Source: Sympetrum striolatum (Eukaryota; Arthropoda; Insecta; Odonata; Libellulidae). From it: a DNA stretch of 64,000 nucleotides. Made by a program: the position numbers and the translations under genes. Of this stretch, positions 22,190-33,379 are shown one piece after another (within the stretch, counting starts at the first letter, position 1; each line of letters begins with the position of its first letter). The stretch covers positions 1,116,001 through 1,180,000 of the forward strand of contig OX388350.1 of assembly GCA_947579665.1 (NCBI GenBank), read 5' to 3'. Under the pieces are notes generated by a model. The model did not search any database. It was given only the letters and a program-made list of their open reading frames with translations, and had not been told where the DNA came from.

Positions 22190-24480
22190 CGATGCAGGGA
22201 GTGACGCAATTTCAAGCGAAATCTCAGCCGAGGAAAAGCTGCGAAAGATGAGGAATAATGGATAATAATCAGATATAGACATAAGAAGCTGAAAAGGGCC
22301 GAACTGTAACTCGGATCATTAACTATTTAAAGCAAGAGTAAGGGAGAGAATAATTAAATCAGAAAAAGGTCCAGATATAGTTAAGAGAATATGGGACACA
22401 GATTAGTTAAATGAAGACTAGGAAGTCACGAAGCAAAACCGAAAAGGATTAGCTAGTAAAATGCAAACCAACAGCCGATGAAAAAACTTATAAAATAACC
22501 ATAGAAAAAGAATAGGAAAAACAGGGAAAGCAATCAAAGAAGCTGTGGAAGAAACAAGAGAATAATACATGCTGATTGGTTTAACAACGAGTGTGCCCAA
22601 ATTATACAGGAGAAGAATAAAGCTAGAGAAAGCATGATAAGGAAAGAAACCAGAACAAACACTGAAAGATACCAAAAAATGAAGAAGGAAGCAAATAGGA
22701 TATGCAAGAAAAAAGGAGAAAATGGAGAACAGCTAGAGAATTTAGAAGAATACAGCAAACAGAATAAACAGAGATAGTTCTACTAAGTTTTAGAAAAGGT
22801 GAAAAGAGGATACCAACCAAGAATGGAAGGATTTAAAAATACGGAGGGAAATGTAGTCCAAGAAGAGAATAAATTTCTGGAAAGATTGGTAGAACATTTC
22901 AAAGAACTTCTCTGTACAGAAGATAAGGAGAGAGTAACAACTGAGGAAAATGACAGGCTTAGGAAAGAATCAAATATAGAATCAATCAAATCAAATATAT
23001 CAAACTTGCTCAGAATTAAACCCACTAGACAGGAAATTGTACAATGCATACAAAAGTTAAAAAATAATAGAGATCCAGGGAAGAAAATATTGCAGCAGAG
23101 CTAGTAAAATATGGAGGAGATATAATGAGTGATGCTATACATAAACTTAGTTGTATAATATAGGAAACGGAAAAACGCCAGAAGGATAGAGCATGGGAAT
23201 CCTAAACCCAATATATAGAAAGGGAAATAAACTGGCTCTCGAGAAATATAGATGGAAAATACTGTTAAATATAGTATAGGAAATCATCATAAAAGAAAGG
23301 CTGAAAGTGGTAACTGGGAGGATAATTGGAGAATCTCTGTGTGGGAGTAGATCCAATAGAAGTACAATAGACCAACTGTTTGTTATCAGACAAATTTTAG
23401 ATAAATGCTATGATCATAATGTTTAACTGCATATGCTATTGTAGATTTTAGACAAGCATTTGATTGTATAAACAGGATCAAACTCTGAGAAGCAATGGAG
23501 GATGTGGAAATTCCATCCAAAATAATTCTATTGATTCAAATGACATTGAAGAAGAGCATGGCTAAAGTAAATATACATAATCAAATATAAAATGAATTTG
23601 AATTCAGCACTGGAATAAAGCAAGGATATTCTAGGATTACACAAAGCTGAAGAAAATAATAGATCAAAGTGGAACAATATTTAACAAATAAAGAAGCAAG
23701 CAAAATGGGATTGATAGTTAATACCAGTAAACCTAAATATATGCTTATGAACTTATCTGGCAAACCTAGAGTCACCCAGGATTTGGAGATAGAAAATATA
23801 AAATTTGAAGGTGTGGAAGAGTTTAAATATCTAGAATATATAACTTACAAAAAAGCATAATATGAATAAATGAAAGAATACAAGCAAGGAATAAAATTTA
23901 CTTTGCAAATATGAAGATACACAAGAGAAAGTTAAGAAACAGATACACTTAAATACAAATATATAAACCAATTACCAGACCAATGGTAACCTATGTAGCA
24001 TAAAAATGGACACTAACAATCACACAAGAGTATGGCTCTGGTAAGATTTGAAAGCAGACTATTGCAGAGAACATACGAACCTGTTATTGAGAATGGATTA
24101 TGGCACAGGAGATCCAAAGAGGAGTTAAAGACAATAATGAATTGGGAAAGATGTAGTTAAGTTCACAAAATCTTTGAGAATATAATGTTTGGACCATGTG
24201 GAAAGGATGCATGAAACAGCAATGCCGAATAAGGTGATAGAAGGGAGACAGTATGCCACTAGACAGAGAGGAAGGCCCAGATTGAGATGGCTAATTCATT
24301 AAGGACATGAAGAAGATGAGAAGTGAGAAGACAGAGAAGTGGAGGCTGATCGGAGCAGAGGCTCTTATAGGGCTGTAGCTCCAAAGAGAGAGTTTGTCTA
24401 TAAATTGAGACTTAAGGACAAATTTTAAGTGGCTTCTTATAAGTTTGGAACAAAAAATATCAAATGTTATCACACTTTCT
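22190..24480 (+). pseudogene. Decayed LINE (endonuclease end, reverse transcriptase, C-terminus)
   Basis: Reading with many stops and frame changes, the forward strand gives a WFNNECAQIIQEKNKARESM linker (about 22,580-22,640). Next is a long 101-codon frame at 22799-23101 with YQPRMEGFKNTEG, typical of the region before the reverse transcriptase. VDFRQAFDCINR (catalytic motif A, about 23,440-23,475) and TGIKQGYS (about 23,605) follow. The YADD block is missing, since GIKQG is followed after about 60 nt by MGLIVNTSKPKYM. The C-terminal part includes LDHVERMHETAMPNKVIEG and RQRGRPRLRWL (about 24,180-24,295). Apart from perhaps its very end, the apurinic endonuclease domain is lost by 5' truncation. 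The clade is uncertain and not the same as the LINE at 15.3 kb. Confidence 0.85.
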
Positions 24481-24779
24481 ATGCCTTATGTAATATTTTG
24501 TATCTATATATAGTTTAAATCAGTCTATATAATATTAACATAAGTATACCAAACAACTATTGAAAACCAGGAACGAACAGATGAGCCAAGAATAGCTCAC
24601 ATGGACCTTATCCTGTTTTCCCTGACTTTTCTTGTAAATATGAATTTATTCTTTATTTTTCATATTACTTTATTTGCCAATAACTCTTTTTTTCCAATTC
24701 AGGTTTTATTTAAGATTCTTTGTACAATAACTATACCTTGTATTAAGAGTAAGATAGTTAAATAATATACTGTACCAAA

Positions 24780-25330
24780 AATAGCACTTTGAATTTAGTG
24801 TTTCAAGTCAAAATAAAATCTACTTACATTATAGTCCTCTTTCATATCAACGAAAATTAAATGTATTTTAAAATCGTTATTTAAATAATACTGCTTACCG
24901 GAAATAATAGTTTACATCAAAATTTTCTAGAATCAAAATTTAATTTCCAAATGTTTTACAATCAAGAAAATAGCAAGAAAACGACTTAAGTAGTCGTGAT
25001 AGTAATCAAAATAAAACCTATTTTATTACAACCATATTTTATTTAAAAGAACAAAAAGATATATTTAAAAATCTTGTTTTAAATCATATCGCTCACCAGA
25101 GTTAATGGTTTAAATCAAAGCTTCCTAATTAAATATCAAGTAAATAGCCGAAAAACGACTTTCGTAGTGCTGTCAAATTAAAGTCTACTTTCATTATAAT
25201 CAACTTTAATTAAAAAAAACAAACGGATGTATTTAAAAATCTTATTTTTAATAATAATGCTTTCTGGATGCAATGTTTTAGTTACATAGTGTGGATATAT
25301 ATAATCAAAAGAATAGCAGTTTGACTCCAT
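24780..25330. repeat. Degenerate tandem repeat, period about 170-190 bp
   Basis: An AATAGC core occurs at 24780, 24969, 25143 and 25312, steps of 189, 174 and 169 nt. Between cores the same order recurs: an ACGACTT-GTAGT segment (clear in units two and three), AAATAAA or AATTAAA before a CTACTT-like block, a TTATTA-CAAC segment, TATTTAAAAATCTT, and a purine-rich close. Similarity is high between units two and three and weaker outward. The array is very AT-rich and follows the decayed LINE directly. It may be an old satellite block. Confidence 0.6.
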
Positions 25331-25334
25331 CGTA

Positions 25335-26980
25335 GCCACATTTATTTAAACAACTACTATGCTGAAATTAAAATTAATAGCTAACAGTCGTTTCTCTAAA
25401 AAAAACTATACAACAGGTATGCGTAATTTAAATTCGGATTTTTCAGCAGAAAATACTCTTCGATTCTAAAGAATTACTTTTTTACAGGAGCCGTCATGTG
25501 ATTAGATAAAATCTGCATATCGTCATTATATCAGATAATGCATTACTTCATTTAAGGTCTTTTGTTTTAATAACATTGTGATTCAATAAAAAGCGAATTA
25601 CTGGAACGTGAGAACTTCCGTATTTTGCGGTGAGAAATATGATCAGTCACTTGATATATTTACAGTAAAATATAGCGATTCGTTTAAAAAATACGGCAAG
25701 AAGTACCTCGCATAGAAGCAATTGATAGTATTTTCTTACCTCTTTAGATTTCCTCAAATAAAGCTTTTAAATAACAAATCACAGCACTCATTACAATACT
25801 TTATTTTGAGCGAAAACATTACAACATATCTGATGACCACTGGTGACGAAAAAAACAATTTACCGAGAAATTGCTCAACCTCACTGTGTCCATTTTCGCT
25901 CACAAAAGCAACACCTCTTAACACGTATATTCTTTCGCCTAACACTCTCCGTTAACTGAGTGGATTAAGTGTACTTTGAAAATTAAAGACAGAAAATTAA
26001 GGATATTTTAGAAATAAGCACTGCAGTCACAATTCCACAATATTTCTTAGGGCAATTGCGCGACACTCGAATTATTTTCCACAGCACTTCCTAAACCGAC
26101 TTAAATCCTTGCATGTTCAGCAAGAAAAACTGGAAGTACAATTTCTTGGTGATAGAGCACGAAACATGTATTTGCACTTTGCCAATATAGGTAAGTCCTC
26201 TGAAAGATACGTTTTCGATGTGAACAACTCGATTGCACGTGAAGAACTGAAAATGAAGGCCAAAAACATGACTACACGCAAAGCATTTCTATATTTCTTG
26301 TTTGTGAAATCCACCTTCCACGTCACCCCTTATCTACTACCCATAGGGATAGAATAGCCACCAGAAAAGCAGGCTGAAAGATTCGGTCTAATTGCGCAAT
26401 GGAATATTCTTATCTGTGGTCAGGTCCCTCAAACTAATGAAGGGAAATGAGAGCTCAAAGGACTCATCCCTTTTCGAGACAAAACTATTTAATGGTGTAT
26501 AATTAAGATTGTCAAATCTTTATATCGATTGCGCTTCAAATTCTTAGAGATATTAATCGTTGCAGAAGTCTTTCGGTTTCACTAATTAAATGACACTGAT
26601 GCGTGATGCGGTTTACACCGTCTTTAGAGTGAAATTATGCCTTTGCGTTTTATGTAGCTATGGGAAGTTACGCATTTAATTTTCTTTCCAGTAGAGAGTG
26701 GATTATCGTGAGCTATGATGGAATAAATATAATATTTGAGCCACAGAAGTTGTACTGGAGTTAACTTGCACGAAAATTGAATTTTTTTGAATTGCTTTTG
26801 CTCTATGAGTTTAGAAAGATCATAACCAAAATGTTTATTTTCTGGGAGAAGAAAAAGGGACATAAACTCTCACTTATAAATATTGAAAATTAAGATTGAT
26901 GCTTCCTTTTGCAATAAAAACTGTTCAAGTGAAAATACATTTCTTTCAATCAATTCTACACAGAGATGAATATGAAGATA
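25335..26980. other. Unassigned interior of the composite
   Basis: Open frames at 25722-25955 (+), 26109-26357 (+) and 26117-26326 (-) have no family signature. If the 20-28 kb region is one Harbinger element, its DDE domain or Myb-like partner gene would be expected in this interval, but I cannot recognise either. Confidence 0.35.
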
Positions 26981-26984
26981 TAAT

Positions 26985-27095
26985 ATTGAGGTTGTACAAG
27001 AAGTGAAAAATAGTGCCTTGGCTGGGGCTCGAACAGAGATCCTCACTGAGGCAACTGAAACACAAATCGATATGTAGAGTTTTCCCCTCCAGATA
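26985..27095 (-). mobile_element. tRNA-derived SINE, family A, copy 3 (variant head)
   Basis: The reverse strand shows CTGTTCGAGCCCCAGCCAAG (box B plus the family body) followed by GCACTATTTTTCACTTCTTG and TACAACCT. Upstream of box B is GTTGCCTCAGTGAGG preceded by a segment like 9085-9140. This copy therefore has the far 5' part of the family joined directly to box B, without the TGGCTCAGCGG box A of copy 1. GCCTCAGTGAGG may serve as an alternative box A, or the copy may carry an internal deletion. Confidence 0.65.
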
Positions 27096-28103
27096 TAATA
27101 TTTCCACATATATATGTAAACTGAATAGCCGATATTTCAATAGCCTTACTAGCAGTATTTGTGAAAGAGTATACTTTTTATACTAGAATATAAGCCGACC
27201 TGATTATAACCGAGGTACCTAATTTTATTCCAAAAAACTGGGAAAAGTAACCGAGTCGAATAAAAGCCTAGGGTGGGAAATGCAGCAGGTACTGTTACAC
27301 AGTGAAAAGAAGTAGCTATGAAATTACAGTAGTTGAGGCATAGGTACTTTAGTAAGTGATAATTGACAAGGAATTTTTGAATGAGCAAGTGAGGAATTTT
27401 CCAGCCAATTTACGACAAAGACGCTTCTTTGCCACGGGAGAACTGATAAGGGGAGCCCTCCCTCGAGCTTAAGAAGAGGGGCCTTGTACTCAGCATAAAA
27501 AAGTGTGCAGAAAAACTCAGCTTTTGCATGAGTATATAATTGTATCCACTGTTAAATTTATTTACATGTATATAAAACCATAGGGCACTAAATACGTTTT
27601 TACGCAATGTAAGTTTATCGCTCTTAAGGTATTCGATTTAAAATGAATTTAATACAGCAATGATCTGCTTTGGCGGGGTCACACTTTATGGCGGAAATGT
27701 CATTTATTGTTATTTAATATTATGTATTTATAAACAAAATTATGTATTTGTTTTATTTATTTTATAACATATGTGTTTGTTTTTGTGGACCTGAAAATGA
27801 TCGTAGTTTTATTCCAATGAAACTTGTGGAGAAGAGAATACCATTTTATTTCATTCGTAATGAATTTACTCAATATCAATACGGCCTCAGTCGATTCTAT
27901 TTAAAAACTAAATAAACTGATATCGAAATCACTGGAAAGACGCACAGAATGTTGAACGAAAATCCAACTGGTTGGATTTACGTGCGCTGAGGCATGCGTC
28001 ATGAAAAAGAGGTCCGGTCAACTTGCAAGAGGCATGCAATAGTGCATGCCTCTCATTCAACATACCGTGCGCTATGACGCATGCCTCTGTTGAATAGAAA
28101 GTT

Positions 28104-28122
28104 GCACAAGTGTGGACATAGC
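28104..28122 (-). repeat. Right terminal inverted repeat of Harbinger-like element
   Basis: Its reverse complement, GCTATGTCCACACTTGTGC, matches the left end at 20078 at 17 of 19 positions. Inward of it (27,985-28,100) lie several GGCATGC and CATGCCTC palindromic motifs, also found inside the left end at 20,135-20,180. Confidence 0.65.
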
Positions 28123-28124
28123 TT

Positions 28125-28655
28125 TAGCACTCAATTTGTCTTGAGGTTGTTTGCAATTTAAGTCAATTTAAACGGTCACCTAGCAACCGTTCCTTCCGAA
28201 ACATCTTCCTCTATTTTTAAAAGGCCAAAGCGACAGACATTTAAATCTCTCGTTCACCGACCTCTTACAGATTCGGTTTCCTGTCGTCCATCATTCAGCC
28301 TCCGCCACACACATATTAACATCCCATTCGAAGTCACCACACTTTTCTATTCTTGTGCAGGTCCTTCCTTTGGACAAACCCTTTCCTTTTAATTCGTTAC
28401 CTGTCTGAATTCGCAAGGGTTTTCATTGACTGGCAAGTATTAGGGATTATATCAACGCCAATTTCCAAATAGCTCTTTGTCCATTTCTGACGGAGCTTCC
28501 AATAACAAATTCGAGAACTTCGTCAAAGAAGTCCGTGGGCGCAACAATTTTTAAAAAGAGTCCCAGCGAATTACATTGGAAAGACTTTATTATGTTTATG
28601 TTCGCTCTTTCCTTTATTCATAAATAGACTACTTCGCCCCTTAGGGCTATTGTGA
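28125..28655. other. Unique DNA, no recognised gene
   Basis: The stretch between the Harbinger-like right end and the SINE fold-back shows no coding or repeat signature that I can name. Confidence 0.4.
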
Positions 28656-28659
28656 TTTA

Positions 28660-28800
28660 AGGGTGATAATTACAATTTTATATTCACTTTCCCAAGGAAA
28701 AACGGACTTGAAAAAAGTCTGACGGGGCCGGGAATCGAACCCGGGATCTTCCTCTATCCGGGAGGCTGCCTTAACCATCGAGGCTACCCGGCCAGAACAC
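28660..28800 (-). mobile_element. tRNA-derived SINE, family B, left copy
   Basis: On the reverse strand the tRNA-like head reads from about 28795. Box A lies in GTAGCCTCGATGGTTAAGGC. A 4-bp anticodon-like stem (CCTC/GAGG) encloses a 7-nt loop, and a perfect 5-bp T-arm (CCGGG/CCCGG) carries box B GGGTTCGATTCCC. The loop lacks the invariant U33, and no acceptor stem separate from the T-arm exists, so it is not a working tRNA. The body after box B contains CAGACTTTTTTCAAGTCCG and CCTTGG. Confidence 0.8.
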
Positions 28801-28876
28801 TTTAACAAGCCGTTTTGGGGTTCCCGGGTTCGATTCCCGGCCCTGTCAGACTTTTTTCAAGTCCGTTTTTCCTTGG
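28692..28876. repeat. 54-bp near-perfect inverted repeat formed by SINE B
   Basis: Arms 28692-28745 and 28823-28876 are inverted copies with a single C/T difference, separated by 77 nt holding the 5' half of one tRNA-like head. As RNA this would give a 54-bp duplex. Confidence 0.95.
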
Positions 28877-28990
28877 TAATTTTCCTGGGTTCACACCCTT
28901 ATGTGCAAAGTCACCTCAACCCTTTCCTTATTCTATCTACAGGTAAATGGTAATATCCCTAAAATGTAATGTAATGTAATATGGTAATAT
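28813..28990 (+). mobile_element. tRNA-derived SINE, family B, right copy, headless and inverted
   Basis: Forward-strand copy of the same element beginning just before box B (CCCGGGTTCGATTCCCGG, 28823-28840). It runs through the CAGACTTTTTTCAAGTCCG body and a GGTTCACACCCTTATGTG segment to an (ATGTA)n-like tail at 28,965-28,985. The first 54 bp match the left copy at 53 positions, and then the two diverge. The 5' half of the tRNA-like head is missing. Confidence 0.8.
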
Positions 28991-28994
28991 TTTA

Positions 28995-31900
28995 TTTCTT
29001 TGGCGTTTCCTCCAATTTGTTTACCAGGCAGCCTGGACAAATTCTGTCAAAATCAATTCTTCATTTTCAAAATATTTCATAAAATTCATATAATGTACCC
29101 TACAGTTATGGAGAAAATTCGATCAGTGACTCGGTACGTTGAGTTCTACTTGATACATCGCAAATATACGTTATGGATGATTACTATTAGCATTTCGGAC
29201 AGCAAATGCATGCACCGAGGAGTATTGTATTACTGTATATCGTTCACGAAAAGAATTATAAAGCGATTCGTCTTATTAGCTGACCTTTTCTCGTAATTGC
29301 GACATTTTTAACGCATATTACGTCTTCCAAGAGCATTAAATCTCTAAATTTGTACCGAAAACCTAAGTCCATCTTCCGTTCAACAAGATAGTACAGGTCC
29401 AAGATCATTTGAGACTCAGGGTCTATTAAGGGTGAAATAATTTGAAATCCAAGGAAAAATCGTATTTAAATAATTATATATATATATCGATTGAAATGGA
29501 CTTTTGGAGCTCATGCTGATCCTAGAAACTTTTATATAAGATTTACATTGAGTTATCAACATTTTTTGCATTGCATAAGCAATTGTCTTAATAATTAGAA
29601 CTCTAATTTCATACGAGTAATTTACAATTAAGTTATTTTAGAAAGAATGTAAAATTTTACTACTAGAATAATTTTCAAAAGGAATACATTAAACTTATCT
29701 TTTTTAAATTAACGCTGTCGAATTTTATTCTAAATGATTCTAGGAAGAGAGAAAAGTCGAGGATTTAAGAGTGATGACCAATCTTAGGGAAGAAAAACAT
29801 TGAAAATATTACAATTATATAATTAACATATTTTGAAAATCAAAGACACTTGAAAATTATACACCTTCTATCCTTCTTCATTCCTAAATAATACTTCGTA
29901 CTTCAGCGGTAGTTGAGGCACAACTATTGTATATTAAGATCACTTACAATAAAATGCTTAAATACTCCAATGAAATATGGCATTGATCAGCGAGAATCAT
30001 AAAATGTTAGAATCATTAAGTATGTCTTAAAGTTCACTTTGTTACGCACATTAATCGCGGATAGTTGAGACGTTCCGTCTCATAACTCACAAAGAACGTA
30101 AAAAAATGCGCAAACGATTTAGTGGCTCTGAAATGATACGCTTTCACGCGATGGAGAAGAGGGAGTGTGTCCCATGTGTTCCGTGCGAAGGGGGACTTTG
30201 AGCGACTCAGTTGGGATTTTTTAACCGTGGCAAAAGTTGGGTGTTGACCCCCCACAGCAGGGGTCTTGGTTTGTCTCTCGGGTGGTTTACGTTTGCGCCC
30301 TGCGCCGTCTATTTTTAACAGATTATTTTGTGTAAACCGACAGCTTGCACAACAAGGTAGACTTATTAGCTGCCAACTGATAAACGAGGCAATTGTTGCC
30401 TAAGATTGTTCATTCTTATTTCCTGTTATGGTTGAATCTTCGGCATTATTTCCTGTTATTGTTGAATCTTCGGCATTATTTACTGTTATTGTAAATAGTT
30501 TACAACCTTCTACCGTGACACATGATTTTTTAAACATTTGATTATGATTTATGTTTGCTTATCACTATTTGCTACGATTATTCACTGTAATTCGGCTATT
30601 TCTTGAAAAAAGCGTGCATTATCCTAATTTTGGCGAATACTTACTGTAAATTATTATTTTTTATTTATTCTTACGTTATTCGAAATCCATCACTTGACAT
30701 CTACATTCATCGGGTATTTTAATCCCCCAATATACAAATGTTTTAGGAACTGTAAGAAGTCCCAACTCCTTAGAAGATGAATACAAACATCCAAATGCCA
30801 AATGTAAACAGCTGAGTGGGTTTTCGAAGACCTCGGCATTAGAAAGTTAATGCTTCACCGTGGTTGGAGGGATTTATAATTTCTAGTAACAATCCTAACG
30901 CTCCTGTTAACAATTTTAACATTACATTAATTAAACTTTCAGATAATGTTCACCGATTCGAATAAAATTTTAATGCTTCTGTAAAAACATTTGCAAAGTA
31001 ATATTAAGAGTAACTCTTGTAGGAGCATCTGTTATATAAAAGAGCCATTTATCCTCGCATCTTTCCTGAGGTGGGCTCCCGTTTTAATGCACACATAATG
31101 ATTCTGATTTCAGATGGAGGCCTTTTCCTGTTGATCTGACGAAACGGAGATTAATGATTGCTCCTCCATCTCGGAGATTCTCCATAATACGATGCGCATT
31201 TGTTTGAGTACTTAAGCGTGTTTTTCCTTTCGCTTGCAGAATGGCGGCGCAAGGATTGATGGACATCGAGATCCATTAATTTCGAAGGAAAAATGGATTT
31301 CGTTATCCTTTGCTTAAGTTGGATCGATGATTGCCACACTAATCTATTAAGAAAATTGTTATCAACATTTGAAAGGCTGTGATGTCCATTTTCATACATT
31401 CGTGACATTTATCCTCAGATTCATTCTCTTGGCTACTGCAGCTGAATAGCGAGACGGCGATCACTACAGCATCCTCAGCATACGATAGCTTGTTTTCGTT
31501 GCAACAAGGGTAGTAATTGTAAACTTTACATCAATTCTACCGTTTTCAATAGGTACGCCATAGGTATTGGTAATCTAAATTCGGTTTCATGGAATTTAAA
31601 TCCTGAAAAAATCCATATAAATGATTTTTTATCGGTAATTATCTTTTAAAGCAATCCTCCTCAACTCATCAGTTATGCATGTTGAGAAGTTTTTCATTGT
31701 TGTTATTGGAAAAATTGAGACTTATGGATTAAGTGCAAACCCATGATTCATCCCAATTCCTCTTCTATTATGGAATTATTATCGAAAGAATGATTATTAA
31801 AAGCATTCGATTAATTGAACTTAAGGAGCTTCCGAGACAAATATGTCGGTGTAAGGCCGACGGCAGGGGACTTCATTTTCCTAATCGATTACTTCTGCCT

Positions 31901-32285
31901 GATGAATGAATATTTGAATAGAAACTCATTGTTTTCAACAACATTCTATTCAACGTTTTTCAGTTTATACATCCAAGTCATGAAAAAATACAAAATAATC
32001 TTCATATTTTATGCCATTTTTATTCTCATTGCTCTTTTTCGGAAGGAAATACTTTGACCAGTTTGGATTTAATTCTTGAGGAATCACATGGAAACAAATG
32101 ATTCGGATTAGGAAGTGGTTCCTCTCAGAGTTGTCTCTTCCGCTGAGGACCTGAAATACCATTGAAACGGGTTCTCTCTGTTCGCTTGACTATTGGTTGT
32201 TCTCGTTATTACTGAAGATACACGAGATGTTCTTTCTGTGACGAGGCTCATGGCGTTTAAATTAAAAAACACTTTGTTTCAATTA
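28995..32285. other. Non-coding stretch with no recognised gene
   Basis: No gene is recognised. It contains a short (TA)n run near 29,477 and the 30-bp tandem repeat at 30418. The frame at 30034-30255 (-) and the small frames near 31,100-31,400 have no family signature. Confidence 0.4.
30418..30495 (+). repeat. 30-bp tandem repeat, about 2.5 copies
   Basis: The unit ATTTCCTGTTAT followed by a TTGAATCTTCGGCATT segment occurs at 30418-30447 and 30448-30477 with one difference, then partially (ATTTACTGTTATTG) to about 30492. This is a simple local duplication. Confidence 0.85.
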
Positions 32286-32289
32286 GCAT

Positions 32290-33175
32290 TCAACCAACAG
32301 TTTGAAGGAACTTCTTTATCTCTTCTATTTCCCCTTTTATTGTGATGCCGTGTATCAAGATCTGATGAACTTGCCGCTAAATTACAAAAGACACAAAATT
32401 CTTGCGTTCGTTTTATCTGTGATTTGACAAAATTTGAGCATATTTCGCCCTTTTATAGAGAGCTATCCTTCCTCAAGTTAAATAACCGTAAAAAGCTTCA
32501 TCTTCTTCAACTTTTCTTTTCCATCAACTTTCACAATGAACCTCATTATCTGTCCACAGCATTCAATAGTATGAACATAGTCCACAAACGCGAAACAAGA
32601 GGATCTCAATTAATGCAAATACCGATTCATAGATCTAATAAATATAACAAATCTTTTCATGTTACCGCCTGTAGACACGCACTATCTCCTGGTCTTAGGA
32701 ATTCGACATCTCCACCATCATTTAAGAAGCACATTACTAAACTATTACTCTTTGAACAGAATTGCACCAACAGAAACACCCTTTAATCTGTAGTTGTATG
32801 TACTGTATTTGCTCTTTTTCTTTTATATGTTTATGTTTGTATTTCAACACTTGTATGTTATAGTATTATATAGTAGTAGTATAGTCTGTATTATATTAGT
32901 ATTCATATTTAATTTTTTTGGCATCATATTTAATAGAGTTTTACTTTGTATATGGATGTATTATGTTAATATTATTTTTCATTTTGTTATATAAATTTAT
33001 ATAGTTGCATTTTTAAATATTTATAGACTTGTATTTTATTTTATTATATGATTTGAATTTTTTTATATATACTATGTCATATGTTTTGTAAATGTTTTTG
33101 GTTAAATGGAAGATGGGACTAAAAAGTCCCAATTTCGCCCAATTAAGTGCTTTGTATGTTTGTATGTATGTTTCC
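32290..33175 (+). pseudogene. LINE C-terminus with complete 3' tail
   Basis: A reading with frame changes gives YCDAVYQDL (about 32,338-32,365), then ELAAKLQKTQNSCVRFICDL (about 32,368-32,428) and a clean 120-codon frame to 32786. That frame includes FEHISPFYRELSFLKL, HLLQLFFSINF and KSFHVTACRHALSPGLRN. This is the conserved region after the reverse transcriptase in CR1/Jockey-like LINEs. The AT-rich 3' untranslated part contains the hairpin GGGACT-AAAA-AGTCCC (33115-33130), followed by AATTTCGCCC and a TTTGTATG-type simple tail to about 33172. The element is strongly 5'-truncated, as is usual for LINE insertions. The reverse transcriptase core is absent. Confidence 0.85.
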
Positions 33176-33374
33176 CCCCGAATTAAACGTGCGCATCATT
33201 GAAGGTTCAAAGTTACGAAGAACTTACGTGCTGAGGGTCATAGCACAACCATCTGAATCTCATTAACGACCATCCTCGCCGCAAAAATGACTCCAACTCT
33301 CAGACCGTCACATGGCCGAGATGGCATCACCACCACCAACTCGGCTGCTCGACATATTCGTATGGGGGGAAACA
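33168..33374. repeat. Possible small element with C6/G6 ends
   Basis: GTTTCCCCCC (about 33169-33178) and GGGGGGAAAC (about 33365-33374) form 10-bp inverted ends around about 200 bp that are GC-richer than the surroundings. The left end touches the simple tail of the LINE at 32290-33175. No target duplication is evident, so this is tentative. Confidence 0.3.
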
Positions 33375-33379
33375 CTTAT

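Larger units (their letters stand above)
20078..28122 (+). mobile_element. Composite PIF/Harbinger-type element with nested insertions
   Basis: The left end GGTATGTCTACACTTGTGC (20078-20096) and the right end at 28104-28122 are inverted repeats matching at 17 of 19 positions. Both ends are followed inward by DNA rich in GGCATGC and ATGCGTCA-type motifs, so they belong to one family. A Harbinger-like transposase fragment lies just inside the left end. The 8-kb interior also holds a Penelope-like element, a LINE, a tandem array and a SINE, all later arrivals if this is one element. No clear 3-bp target duplication is visible. Two separate solo ends remain possible. Confidence 0.5.

Noticed and set aside
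22418..23049. Reverse-strand hydrophobic frames resembling membrane proteins
   Set aside because: They are the complement of a purine-rich LINE coding region on the forward strand, which yields F/L/S-rich frames on the other strand.
28716..28798. Functional tRNA gene on the reverse strand
   Set aside because: Box A, box B, T-arm and a short anticodon-like stem exist, but there is no independent acceptor stem, the loop lacks U33, and the post-box-B body is shared with an inverted copy. A SINE explains it better.
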